64,000 bases of DNA, taken from NCBI RefSeq assembly GCF_016808335.1, contig NC_053142.1, positions 50,091,992 through 50,155,991 of the forward strand. The letters are read 5' to 3'. The notes beneath the pieces were generated by a model, which saw only the letters and a program-made list of their open reading frames with translations, searched no databases and had not been told where the DNA came from. The stretch is from Panicum virgatum. Its lineage: Eukaryota; Streptophyta; Magnoliopsida; Poales; Poaceae. The position numbers and the translations under genes are program-made. Shown here in pieces: positions 44,484-56,325 of this stretch (position 1 is the stretch's first letter; the number at the start of each line of letters is the position of its first letter).

Positions 44484-45362
44484 ACTCCGGCTCCTACGCG
44501 CTGCTCGCTGTGCCTGTGGTGCCGTAGCAATTAGGTGGCGCAGCAGCTACCCAATGTGAAGGATATAAAAAGAAAAAAATAGGATAGAAACTGATAAGAC
44601 AAGTCAAGCAGGAAGGGGAGATAAAAAAGGGGAAATAAAGAGTAAATTAAAAGTAGTTGATATTCGGATGGTAGGAAAACCGGATAAACTACATGGTAGG
44701 ACCCACGCACGTGGGAGGGCAACTCGGACAGTCGGAACCGAGCGCTCGGACGCTTGCTGACGCTCGCGTGCCGAATTGGATTTCCGCAAATGCGCCTGGT
44801 TCTCAAATTAACCCTCATATTATTCATAACTAGCTAATATGCCCATGCAATGCTACGGGAAATCATATAAATATATCGACAAGCATATAAAAATGTATAT
44901 AATATACACCATATGTATTTTATAATAGCACAGTACATGTTGGTTGAGGACTTTGAGTCTTTTTCTATTTTATTATGCCAAACGTTAATTCTGAAACCCT
45001 TAACTCAACAAACAGTCATCCGGATACCGATTAAGACTATGATTGACACGGACCAAGAATTTATTGCCTGTATTAGTAGATACAGATAAAGATTGAATAC
45101 GATCTTAAGTCAAGCTGCAAATATTAATGAAGGTGCTGAGGTTGCAAAGTTTTGAACAAACATGAAAAGGCACCTGACAGTGGCATAATGCCACGGGCAT
45201 GCCATATTCCCGTGGCGGTTGTAGTTGTCCGCCTACATCGCCACCAGGACCTTTTCTTCTAGCAGAGGGTGGATCCGGTAAGCCTTCCACTAGTCAACTT
45301 AGCGCATTCTAATCACACGGATATTTTGTGATTAAAAAATCGCGTGAATACAACCACCGAAG
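44484..45362. other. Intergenic, no gene seen
   Basis: No gene, RNA gene or repeat boundary could be supported. The last part is probably the 3' flank of the minus-strand gene ending at 45363. Confidence 0.4.
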
Positions 45363-45827
45363 TCAACCGCCGCACCCGCCGCCGCAACCGCCGCCACCGC
45401 AGCCTCCGCCTCCGCAACCACCGCCGCACCCGCCTCCACCGGAGCTGAGCGCCGAGCCGATGACCGCGCCGGCGGCCAGCCCCCCGACCGCGCCGACGGC
45501 GAGCCCCGCCGCGCCGGACCCGAGCCCGCTTCGGGCGGGCCTCCCGGCGCTCTGCTGCTGCTGCGGGTACGCGTAGCCGTAGCCGGGGGGCGGCTGCTGC
45601 GCCGGGTAGCCGTACGCCCCCGCGGGGGGCGGCGGGTATCCCTGGCCGTAGTAGACGACGTTGTTCTGCCTGGGCGGCTTCTTCTTGGCGCCCTGCGCGC
45701 ACCCGAACGCTGCGATCGCCGCCACGGCCACCGTCGCGGCCACCGCGAGCACCACGACGGCCACGGGGCTGAGGTGGCCCCCGCTGGCTACGGCGTCGTG
45801 CACGGCGAGAAGACTCGCCCGCACCAT
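45363..45827 (-). CDS. Small membrane-anchored Gly/Tyr/Cys-rich protein
   Basis: A single exon encodes 154 aa. Residues about 20-45 form one hydrophobic segment (SPVAVVVLAVAATVAVAAIA). A basic KKKPPR patch follows, then a Tyr/Pro/Gln-rich stretch (YPPPPAGAYGYPAQQ and similar). A second, glycine-zipper-like hydrophobic segment lies around 117-143, and a Cys-Gly tail of GGGGC/GGGC repeats ends the protein. The start is the ATG in a good context (gagccATGgtg); the upstream open frame has only a TTG. Gly/Tyr/Pro-rich plant proteins with one membrane span are known in cell-wall or stress settings, but I cannot assign a family. The minus-strand leader has an AT-rich caataaac near 45985 that could serve as a weak TATA. 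Confidence 0.6.
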   Translation of the reverse strand: MVRASLLAVHDAVASGGHLSPVAVVVLAVAATVAVAAIAAFGCAQGAKKKPPRQNNVVYYGQGYPPPPAGAYGYPAQQPPPGYGYAYPQQQQSAGRPARSGLGSGAAGLAVGAVGGLAAGAVIGSALSSGGGGCGGGCGGGGCGGGGCGGGCGG

Positions 45828-47756
45828 GGCTCCTCCCAGCTGCTCTCGGAGAGAGGCCGGCGAGAGGCAGGGAATAGAAGCGAGAGGAGACGGGAGAAGT
45901 GCGCGCGGGAGACGGGGAGGGGCAGATAAGAAGGAAGACCCTGCCCCGAATGGCTTGGCCAAGTCAAAGTCCTCTCTGTAGTCCGTTTATTGAAGACGCA
46001 ATCGCAGTTGGAATCGGAGAAGACGACGCGGAAACCACTACAAAAACTTGTCCTTGCGAGTGGATACGTATCAACCCCACAAAGGAATTTCCTACCCCAA
46101 CTTGCTTTCGAACGGAATTGCAGATTTGCAGGAAAGAAATTTCCTCAAGCTCTTGATGCGTATATATATGGTAGGCATGAATAATCAGAACTTTGGACGG
46201 ACAAGTTCAGCCGACTTCAAAATTTGGATAGGGTCGATTTCTTCGGAGGTAAGATTCCTTCCTTGTCGCTCGAGTAAGCGGCATGAACGTTTCCTGATCC
46301 CAGTTCCCACGGATACACGAATATAATATCAACTCCGCCCATTGTGAAAGCGAAGCTCTCGGATCTCTTGAATCATTGCCCCAAATTAAAAGTTGGCTCC
46401 ATTGTTTGTGAGTGTAGACTTATCCCTGTTCGGTTGGCTGGGCTGGCCAGCTCCAGCCAGCCCCAGCCGCTGGCGCTGGAAGATTTCCCGAGATCTTTTA
46501 CAGTAGCTACAGGAAACCAGCCGCGGCTGATAAGTCCAGCCGAACAAGGGAAATATACTGCTGCCGCGGCATCCCCCCACCACACGATCGACAACAGATT
46601 GATTTGGATTGGATAGGGACACCAAGATATTTTTGCCATGGAAACCGTCCGACTCGTACCATTGGGGTTGGGCCTAGCGTGCTACATGGATTCAAATTCT
46701 TTCATGGACCTAATTGGGCTCCAGTGGGCCGCCTGTGTAGTTGAACACGTCGAGGTCTAGCGGGCCAAAGCATGAGCTATATCGGCTCACGGCCCAGTCC
46801 AACAGAGCAGATGCGTCTTCTTCAACAAACTCTCGTGTTGACTAGAAAGGCTGGTTGGGTTACCCATGAATAACATGTCAATCTATGTATATATTATTTG
46901 TATGTTTGGAAATACTAATTATCCATCAAATTTAAGAGTTGTCGTGGACTATAGATTTCCTTCTCCTACAAGTTGTGATAATGCATGGCATATATTTTGG
47001 ACTCTCCATTGTTGTGATACTACTACTTAAGTAGGATATTATTTTTGATATAGAAATGGAACTTTTTTTGGGTTATATTTAGTGTTTTTGGTTATAATAT
47101 TTTTTTGGTATCATTTATTTTGAAAGTTTGTTGTGTAGCAAAGCTTTAGGTTTTAGAATTTTGATCACTTTTTTTTACTCCAAACTTTTTGATGAAAAGA
47201 TGTTTCAGTGTGTGAATCGTAGGTATAATGGGTTGCATGTAAACATTTGCGCGAATGAATTGAAAGTGTTTTGAGTTTAAAAGTGTGTTCTATAATAAAG
47301 TTGTATATTTTTGAAGCTGTAGATTTTAAATTTCGGAGCAATTTTTGTAGTGAACACTTTTTATTTTGAAGACATTTTGGTGTCTGTATTGTAGGTATAA
47401 TGGGTTGCATGTACACGTTTGTGCAAATGAATTGCAAAAGTGTTTTGAATTTTAAAATTCGCTATATAATGAAGGTGTAGTTTTTGAATTCTTGATCAAA
47501 TTCTATGTTGATCAACTTTTGATTTCAACACTTTTTGGTATTTAAGTTGTAAGTATAATGTTGTTCGTGTAAAAGTAACGGATGGAACGGGTTGTGGTTT
47601 GATTTAATTAAAATTTGAGGGTTTTTTATAAGAAATTGTGAGAGAGGATTTGCATGGGGGGGTTGAGATAATTAGTGAATATAGCAAGTTCAGCTCAAAT
47701 CTCAGAGTGGAGACCAGACCGCAGATTGATTTCTCTAAAGTCGGAGGAGTTTTTCC
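45828..47756. other. Intergenic with one MITE
   Basis: The first 300 bp hold the likely leader and promoter of the minus-strand gene. The rest is AT-rich. Besides the MITE at 46424-46550, ORFs such as 47165-47437 (-) carry no recognisable motif. Two segments (about 47220-47330 and 47390-47500) share attgtaggtataatgggttg-type phrases, suggesting an old duplication. Confidence 0.4.
46424..46550. mobile_element. Short MITE with CCCTGTTCGG termini
   Basis: The left end ccctgttcggttggctgg and the right end ccagccgaacaaggg are inverted repeats of a common grass MITE type. The element is about 127 bp and non-coding. The flanking duplication is not clear. Confidence 0.65.
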
Positions 47757-48852
47757 CCAAAATTTCAGAGAACGCACAGTCCGCCGTTCGGCGAGGCCCG
47801 TATCTTGCGTCGTAGTATTATAGTTGATGCGAGATTTAGTTGATGCATGTAGTAGTTTTTTTAAGTAACGCAGGTAAGATAAATCCGTCACTTTGTTATT
47901 TTCGCATAGGTGTCATGGTCTGCGGCTCGTTATTGCACATGATATATTTTTGGGTATTATACTATGGAGACACTATTTTAAGTAGTATATTATTTTGGAT
48001 ATCGAAATGAAGCTATTACATTTTTTTGTGGTGAAAGAAGGGGTAAGATAGTTTATTAGGGAGGGCGGAGCACAATTAGTCTGATACTTAATGTATTTGC
48101 GAAAACATGTTGCGATTAGTAGACATGTTATTTTTTTAGGAAGTAGTGGATATTAAAATATGACTCGTTATTGTGTAAGTAGCATGAGAAGCCATAGATG
48201 AATGGTGATCGAATTGTATGTATAGTGTATAATATGCGCTATAATTTTTAAGAAAAATGGCATGATTCTTGGGTGTTATAACCAACTACTACGCCACTGC
48301 TATCCAAAATTTCAGAGAACGCACATTCCGCCGTTCGGCGAGGCCCGTATCTCGCGTCGTAGTATTATAGTTGATGTGAGCTTTAGTTGATGCATGTAGT
48401 AGTTTTTTTAAGTAACGCAGGTAAGATAAATCCGTCACTCTTTGTTATTTTCGCATAGGTGTCATGGTCTGCGGCTCGTTATTGCACATGATATATTTTT
48501 GGGCATTATACTATGGAGACACTATTTTAAGTAGTATATTATTTTGGATATTGAAATGAAGCTATTACATTTTTTGTGTGGTGAAAGAAGGGGTAAGATA
48601 GTTTATTAGGGAGGGCGGAGCACAATTAGTCTGATACTTAATGTATTTGCGAAAACATGTTGCGATTAGTAGATATGTTATTTTTTAGGGAGTAGTGGAT
48701 ATTAAAATATGACTCGTTATTGTGTAAGTAGCATGAGAAGCCATAGAAGAATGGTGATCGAATTGTACGTATAGTGTATAATATGCGCTAGAATTTTTTA
48801 AGAAAAATGGCATGATTCTTGGGTGTTATAACCAACTACTACGCCACTGCTA
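47757..48852. repeat. 547-bp tandem duplication
   Basis: Copy 1 (47757-48303) and copy 2 (48304-48852) run head to tail from ccaaaatttcagagaacgca to acgccactgcta, with only scattered substitutions and 1-2-bp gaps. Neither copy has a long ORF. The high similarity points to a recent unequal-exchange or replication-slip event. Confidence 0.93.
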
Positions 48853-49614
48853 CAAGCCTAAGCTACCCATGGAAACCAAAGCATTTCTTGTATTGCTTGA
48901 CGCATCTGACCTTTCCCCGCGAGGCCAAAGGGGGCATGTCGTTGCACTTTTTTTCTTCTTCAGTATGGAAAGCTCTACGTTTTGTTTTTGTAGGGACAAA
49001 ACCGCACGATTTGCAAAAAAAAAAGATCCATACGTTCCGAGGCCAAACGTTACGAAACGCGCGATGACACGTGGGTCCAGATGGTGCAGGACCCTCGATC
49101 CATACAGGTGAGTGGTCAACGCCTCCTTTTTAGTGGCACCGGCTCCGCCAGGCCCCACCTGGAGTGCTTCTCAGACCCAGCGGTATTTAAGTAAAATTTT
49201 AGGGTCTTTCTAAGAAAGTTCTTGAGAGAGAGAAAGGACGGCTGGTTGATTTTAAGAAAATGCAAGGGTTTTTTGGAAAATATTGCTGGCCGGGTGGAGG
49301 TGGATTGCGGGTTGGTTTTGGCAAATTTTGAGGGTTTCTTTGAAAATTTTTCTGAGAGAGAGGGAGGGACGACGGGTTTTATTTAGAGAAAGTTCGAGGA
49401 TTTTTTTATAAAATGGAGAAGAAAAGCTCGATCTAAGCCGTCTGTCCGGCCGATCCGACGGCCGGGAAACGTGACCGACGTGGCCACGCTCCCAGGCCAG
49501 GGAATCGGCCGGGCTGGGGACGCCTTTTCGTGTTTAGAGATGACGACCGAACAGCTAGCGTAAGAAGATTCCGAGGATTCGCGGATGTCGCCGTCACGAG
49601 TCAGCACAAGAAGC
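48853..49614. other. Intergenic, no gene seen
   Basis: ORFs near 48812-49158 occur on both strands without domains. Two segments share the phrase ttgagggtttctttgaaaat-like sequence with gagagag runs, but no element boundary could be set. Confidence 0.35.
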
Positions 49615-49622
49615 CTCCGGTC

Positions 49623-52403
49623 TAGGGGCGGGCCCCATTGAATTCAATGGTATTCAGTTGAATACCAATTATTTTTGACAAAAAATTTTGTATATATAGT
49701 GTATGTTAGGTATATGATACAAAAAACGAAAATAACACAACAAATCTGACTACCAAAGTCTCAAATTCCTCTTTTAGCCCAAAGCAACCTCAACAGCCCA
49801 ATTCCCTCCACCCCCGCCAGCCCAGGTACACCCCATGGCCCAAAATTTCTCATTACCCCAGCCCAATCCCTCTCCTATCCTGTCCCGACGCCCCCTCCCG
49901 CGATTCCCCACCCGACGCCGCCCTAGACCACCGCCGCCCGCCAGGCGCCAGCCCGCCACACGCCGGCCGCTGCCGTCCGGCCGCCCGGGCTCGTTGCCCC
50001 AGAGCCAGAGGCTCGGGTCCCACGCTTGCAAGCCGTAGGGCGGGGCGGCGACCGCGGCCTAGGCGGGCAGGCGGCAGCATCGCAGCAGCAGGCCAGCAGC
50101 GTCAGCGTGGACGCCAGGCGCCAGGCGCGGTCGGCGCTCAGGTTCCCAGCGGCCAGCGGCCAGGATGCCGGGCGGCCAGGGGACAGGCCGACAGGGGCTC
50201 AGGGGCCAGGGGGCGCAGCCGCGCAGGCTCGGCGCCCAGTTCCCAGGGCGCTGGGGGCAGGCCGCAGGCCGGCAGGGACGGGCGGCCGGGCGCAGAAGAA
50301 GACAGCCAGAGCTAGATCCAGTGAACCAAGGTGAATTAGTTATGATTGTGGATTTGTGAAAAAATCAGCAGCAATCTATACTTGTAGACATGTAGTATGA
50401 ATTTTTCTGAATCTTGAATACTTGTAATTTATAGGTTTGAACTATGAAAAGAAGAGGGGTGGCAGTGGCGCTACTGATTTGAGATCGTTCTTGCAAAGAG
50501 CTGCTGCAAAGAAGAAACCTCCTGAGGCAGAGGTTGTTAGTCCACCTACTGATGAAAATCAAATGCAGATAGTGGTATTTCAAGGACAGAGTACCAGTGG
50601 GAGTGGGAGAAACACCATACCTCTTGAAGCAGAGAGAGATGAGCAGCAACAGCAGCCACCAGCTAATCCCTCAATAATTGAAGATGATGAATCTATGCCT
50701 ATAGATGAATCTGACTCCGGCGATGAAGATGATAGTAATTATAATATAGAGCATGATCCGGGATTGAGGCCTCCTATCTCAAGCTATCCTGTCAATGACA
50801 AAGATTCGGTTAGAAGGTCATACATTGCATTGGGACCATGTCAACCAAGAATGAAGAGAGAATTATTTCCCCAACATGAATGTGGAGGTATGCGCCGATT
50901 CCAATCTAAATGGTTTGATGAATTCAAGTGGCTAGAGTATAGTATGCATACAGGTGCTGCATATTATGTTCATTGCTTCGTCCATCAACTTCAGCTAACC
51001 CTTGTAGCTGTAGCTAAAGAGAATATTGATTGTCAATGGTTTTTTGGGCAACTTGCATATTTGTTGAATGTTCTAGACATGTCTTGCAAGAAAATCCGCA
51101 TGCTTCGCATACCTCAAGCTGAATACATGATTGAAGCACTGAAATTGGGTGAAATTGAAACTGGCCAAGGATTGAATCAAGAGATGGGCTTAGCAAGACC
51201 AGGTGATACACGTTGGGGATCTCATTATAGAACTGTTATGCATGTGATTCATTTGTATCCTTCAATCAAGAAAGTGCTTTTTAGAGTTGGGAAAGAATGT
51301 AAAGGGGTTGAGGCATTAGGAGCTCAAACTATGCTCAGAGTATTTACCTCATTTGAGTTTGTTTTTCTGCTCCACATGATGAATGAAATATTTGGATACA
51401 CAAATGACTTATGCAATGCTTTGCAAAAGAGGGAGCAAGATATTGTAAATGCAACGGATCTTCTTGAGCTCACAAAGGTGGAATTGGATGTTTTGAGAAG
51501 AGATGCTGGATGAGAAGAATTTCTTAAGAATGTCACTTCTTTCTGTGAGAAACACAAAGTTAAAGTTGTTGATATGGATGGAAAGTATATTCCTATTCAA
51601 AGATCAGCTAAGTTCTATAGAGGTGCCACAAATTACCACAGGTTTCATGCTGATATGTTTTTGGGTGTCATTGATAGACAACTTCAGGAGCTGAATAGCA
51701 GGTTTAATGAGGTAAACACAGAGCTACTTAGATGTATGGCAGCATTCAATCCAGCTAATTCTTTTTCTGCCTTTGATAATGAGAAGTTGGTTAAGCTTGC
51801 TGGGTTCTATCCTCGTGACTTTGATTTTCAAGAGAGGAACCAACTTCGTTTTCAACTACACAACTATATTAATGATGTGAGGAATGATGGGAACTTCAAA
51901 AATTTGAGAAGTCTAGCAGACTTGTCTATGATGCTAGTTAAAAGAGATGGTTTCTCGGTATGACATTGTGTACAAACTTCTCAAATTGGTTCTAGTTCTT
52001 TCTGTTGCAACTGCTGGTGTTGAGAGGATTTTTTCTGCAATGAACACTATCAAAAACAAGTTAAGAAGCAAGATGGGACAGAATTTTTTGAATAATTGTG
52101 TGACCACATTCATTGAAAGGGAATTCTTCTTGCAAGCGAAGGATGAGGACATCATCAATTATTTTCAAGCTATGAAGGACCGAAAAGTTAACTTGTAATT
52201 TGTAAACATCCTTATCAATGCCATTTATTGTTTTAGTACCTCTATTTTCTATATGTTGAACAATTTCAGAATTCAGATTATGAACAATTTATGTTGTTAG
52301 TACTAAATCATGTGCTACTAATATGTATGTTGGGCTGTTAAATTTTTTTTTCCACTGCTTACAATTTTGAATACCAAGGTCCCAAATCCTGGGCCCGCCC
52401 CTG
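49623..52403 (+). mobile_element. hAT element with TTF-type/hAT-dimerisation transposase remnant
   Basis: The ends are tagggcgggccc-like inverted repeats: taggggcgggccc on the left, and caggggcgggccc read inward from the right. A perfect 8-bp duplication, ctccggtc, flanks the 2,781-bp element at 49615-49622 and 52404-52411, as hAT elements make. A GC-rich 5' part without a clear ORF (49760-50330) precedes the transposase remnant. Confidence 0.93.
50437..52198 (+). pseudogene. hAT transposase (TTF zinc finger/hAT dimerisation type), broken
   Basis: The readable parts match the plant zinc-finger MYM-like/TTF hAT proteins. The N-terminal region holds RFQSKWFDEFKWLEYS, then the core YYVHCFVHQLQLTLVAVAKE, and the C-terminal dimerisation motif GVERIFSAMNTIKNKL. 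Between the first two, the rest of the TTF finger and the linker region are missing, so an internal deletion is inferred at about 50960. A TGA stops the frame at 51511-51513 and the same frame continues after it. A further frame change lies near 51950. No full transposase can be made. Confidence 0.88.
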
Positions 52404-52411
52404 CTCCGGTC

Positions 52412-53084
52412 CACTGGCGACTGGTGGGAGAGGGAGCTCAGGGAGGTTCATCAGACCCGCCGCAGTCAGCTTCTCCGATTAGTCAGCAACGGCCGGCTGC
52501 CCGGGCCTTTCATCAAGTCGTAACTGCATACGTCCTCCTCTTGCTCCTTCCCTGTCAGAGCGGTCACTGGATGAGCTCGATGATTTTTAGCCCTTCAGGC
52601 TGCTAGCAGGTACCAGCCAGAGAGCACCTCTCGGCGTTGGAAAGAGGATCAGACACGGCGGGCGAGGGTGTCAACAGTTCAACACAGGTTTCCTTTTCTT
52701 GTTCCTGTAGTTTCTTTCTTTGTTCGAAAGCTCTTCTCGATCCGGCCAGCAAGTTAAGTTCGTTCTTCGAAATTTCTTCAGTCATCTTATAGGATGGTTT
52801 TGGGAGTTTGCAGTTGGAGATGAGTAACTTGTTTCATGCCTGCGCTTCTTCTATAGTTCAGTAATTATTGATGGAGTGATCAGTGCTCTGATCGATTCAG
52901 AAACAGATTTTGGATTTCTTTTCCCTTTGTTTGGAGTTAGACTACGAAGAAAAAAAATCTTTTTGTTGGGATTGCAGCTTCATTTCTGGTTTTCCCCGAA
53001 CTGTTCTTTCACCTAACTTGATTATGTGACGCATGCCATGACGCAGGACTGCAAACAAACTTGCAGCCCGGAAGCACCGCAAAC
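52412..53084. other. Upstream region and leader of the LRK10-like kinase
   Basis: No gene is recognised here. The sequence is likely promoter and 5'UTR of the kinase at 53085. No TATA box at a convincing distance was found. Confidence 0.4.
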
Positions 53085-54499
53085 ATGGGGAATGCCGCTG
53101 TTGCAATCAGTACGATATACGTCGTTCCGTCTCCTTGCGTCTTCTTCCTACCCTTACCCTGCATATCGTATCTAGCTAATCTGCTGTTGTGTTTCGTTGT
53201 TCAGAAGATGCGAGGGTAGTAGTAGTGAGCGCCCTCATCAGAAGATGCCGCGTCGTGAGGAAGAAGATGAAGAAGAAGATCGGGAAGAAAATCATTAAGG
53301 AGATTGAGAGATTGAACCGCGAGTCTCAAGCCTGCAAGGCCCTGGAGGACGTGGTGATCGAGATCGGGACGGTGGAGAAGTTCCTGAACGACATCCTAAA
53401 CGAGAAGCCCATGCGTTTCAGCCCCGAGCAGCTGGCGGCCTGCACCCGGAACTACTCGTCGGAGCTGGGGTCCGGCGGCTTCGGAGTGGTGTACAAGGGC
53501 GACCTGCCGAACGGCCTTCCGGTGGCCGTGAAGGTCCTGAAGGTGTCCATGAACAAGAAGGTCCAGGAGGCGTTCATGGCGGAGATCGGCACCATCGGCC
53601 GGACGTACCACGTGCATCTCGTCCGGCTCTACGGCTTCTGCTTCGACAGGGACACCAAGGCGCTGGTATACGAATTCTTGGAGATGGGCTCCCTCGAGAA
53701 GTACCTCTATGGCGGCGACGAGGAGGGCACGGCGCCGAGGCTGGAGTGGAGGACGCTGCACAGCATCGCCGTCGGCACGGCGAAGGGGATCCGGTACCTG
53801 CATGAGGAGTGCCAGCAGCGGATCGTGCACTACGACATCAAGCCGGCCAACATCCTCCTCACCGGCGACTTCACCCCGAAGGTGGCCGACTTCGGGCTGG
53901 CGCGGCTCGGCGAGCGGGAGAACACGCACATGTCGCTGACCGGCGGCGGGCGCGGGACGCCCGGGTACGCGGCGCCGGAGCTGTGGATGGCGCTGCCGGC
54001 GACGGAGAAGTGCGACGTGTACAGCTTCGGGATGCTGCTGTTCGAGATCCTGGGGCGGCGGCGGAACTTCGACCCCTGCGTGGGCGAGAGCAAGGAGTGG
54101 TACCCGAGGTGGGTGTGGGAGAAGTACGAGCAGGGCGAGCTGGAGTGCGTCGTGTCCGGTGACGGCATCGGGGAGGCGGACAGGGACAAGGCGGAGATGA
54201 TGTGCAAGGTGGCGCTGTGGTGCGTGCAGTTCCAGCCGGCGGCGCGCCCGACGATGAGCAGCGTGGTGCGGATGCTGGAGGGGGAGATGGCCATCGTTCC
54301 GCCGGTGAACCCCTTCCACTACGTGATGGACAGTAGCAGCGGCTCCACGAGCTCGGGGCTGTGGAGCAGCGGCACGTACCAGAGCAGCAGGGACACCACC
54401 GGCAGAAACAGCCAGATGTCAGGGAGCCATTCTGCCTTACAGCTTGACGCGATGATCGAAGATGTTAAGCGGACTGATGTGCCGGTGTCAATGAAATAG
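53085..54499 (+). CDS. LRK10/PR5K-like receptor-like cytoplasmic kinase (non-RD)
   Basis: Exon 1 (53085-53109, only 25 nt, MGNAAVAI plus one base) joins exon 2 (53205-54499) to give 439 aa. A basic helix (about 20-45, RKKMKKKIGKKIIK) precedes the kinase. Landmarks are LGSGGFGVVYKG (96-107), Lys118, HYDIKPAN (217-224), DFG (237-239) and the APE at 265-267. Tyr replaces Arg before the catalytic Asp, so it is a non-RD kinase, the class common in plant immune receptors. The kinase domain is most like LRK10/PR5-type receptor kinases, but the extracellular part, signal peptide and membrane span are missing, so the protein should be cytoplasmic. Gly2 might be myristoylated, though position 6 is Val rather than Ser. 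The Ser-rich C-tail may be phosphorylated. Confidence 0.93.
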
Positions 54500-55990
54500 A
54501 GCCAGTAGTCCTGTCCACATTTGTTAGTGTATTTTACGTCTTGTAAAGTAAGCAGAGCGCACTTCTCTGTGTTTAGTCATACCTGCATCTTCATGCTATT
54601 TTATTTGACCTTGAACCCCTGCAAGTTGAACTATAGATTTCAAGAAAACCGTTATGGGATCTCAAGCCACTTCTTTTGTGCAGTTACGGGCCCAATTAGC
54701 CAGCCTATGTTCAAGTTGTGGCCAACACTGATTGAGCCGTTGAAAATAGTTTCTTTAGATAATGGAAAAAATTATCCGGCTTCACCCTCCTCATTGACTA
54801 CACCATGTTATCACAAAGGTTTAAAGTATAAAACATACTTATTGAAAACCAATCTGTAAACTAAAAGGTCATCCACGGGATGCGAAGAAACGAAAAGTCG
54901 ATACATATAGCTCTAAGCTCTTTATGAGCCTATTGTTCACTTTAGCTAGTGTGGGCCTATATACTTCAGCTGTTTAGCTAGTGTGGGCCTATATTAGAAG
55001 TATGAGGCCGTGCCGTTTCGGCGTCCTCCGAGCGTGTCCACGTTAGCCTCGTGAAGCTGATCCATTCGATGTAATTTGTGCGACTCAGATAAACTCATTC
55101 TCCTTTCTCTAAGGTTGGGAGTGCTCATCCAGTGCAAGTTGATGTACTGCGTCAGGCTGGTCTGCAAGTTGATGTCGTCCTTCCTCCAAACTTTGAAAGC
55201 GATGTGAGCTTGTGCATTGATGGTGCTGCCACCTTCCTCCAAACTTTGAAAGCGATGTGAGCTTGTGCATTGATGGTGCTGCCACCAAGCCAGTGAAATT
55301 TGGTGTCCTTGGTAGAACCGTTCTCAAGGGAGGACACAACATTTAATGAATGTGCACTATTGCATATAGGTATCCATTTTCTCACCCGTCTGTTCATCTC
55401 TGTAACTTTCCTTGACGTCTAGTGCGTCGCCTGGCTATAAAAGCATGGGGCTGCCTTCTTTTCATCGCACCCCTCCCTTCAGTGCACCCTCTCCCGCAGT
55501 CTTGATATAGTGCACGTTTGAGCCACTAGAATTCTTGGCAGCTGCAAAGATCTTTTGGTCTAGCTAAACGGTGCGTTTCTTAACATAGCATGCTATACAG
55601 CCATGTATAGTTCGAACCGGCAATATCCTAGATAAGTGACATATTCTAGAGAAGTGATTTGTGTAGACAACTGATGAGATATAATAAAGGTCCTACTATA
55701 GTTTTGGAGAAATAAAATTTGTATAATTACCGTGCTAATAGGGGTTATGAATAATTATGAGACGGAGTAAGAACGTGCGTTTTGGGGGCCTTTATAGAGA
55801 GCTCACGTGTTTTTTTGTAACTATGTACTATTTACCGTTGTTTAATACATTCCGTTGCTAATTATGTATTTTATTTGACTTGCCTTGCTCTACGATTTGC
55901 TTTGGTTACCTTTTATTTGTGCCCTTCTTCTTCTTGACGTCCTTTTTAGCAGGTAGGTCTTGCAGCCTTCTGACACAGGTATAGAAAGGC
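54500..55990. other. 3' flank of the kinase and intergenic DNA
   Basis: After the 3'UTR no gene is seen. The clear feature is the 53-bp tandem duplication at 55179-55284. Short minus-strand ORFs around 54994-55397 arise from that duplication. Confidence 0.45.
55179..55284. repeat. 53-bp tandem duplication
   Basis: Two adjacent copies (55179-55231 and 55232-55284) of a unit beginning ccttcctccaaactttgaaa are identical by eye. The repeat is non-coding. Confidence 0.92.
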
Positions 55991-56325
55991 CATATGGATG
56001 CTGCTTCTTCGTCTAAACAGACAAGGAAAAGACGGCGCTGTAAAGAAGCAGCTACCTGCACATCAGGTGTGCTGGTACCGTCATGTTGTTTCATCTTTTC
56101 CCTTGCTATACGTAGGTGTTCGTGCAGTACACATGCACCGAACAAAATATTATGCTTTGAGATCACAGGAAATTAATAATGGGCACCCCAAAATAGGAAT
56201 AATAAATTAAAGAGCAACGTTTACCACCTTTTCGAATAGAATTTTTTGAGGGTAGAATTTTGGGGAAAAAGTTTAGCAGATACAGAGCTGAAATTGTATA
56301 CGGGTGCTCCTGGAAGGTGATAGGG

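Noticed and set aside
45661..45981. Plus-strand ORF overlapping the Gly/Tyr/Cys-rich gene
   Set aside because: It is antisense to the better supported minus-strand frame and has no recognisable structure.
53396..54319. 307-codon minus-strand ORF over the LRK10-like kinase
   Set aside because: It is a pure shadow of the kinase coding exon.
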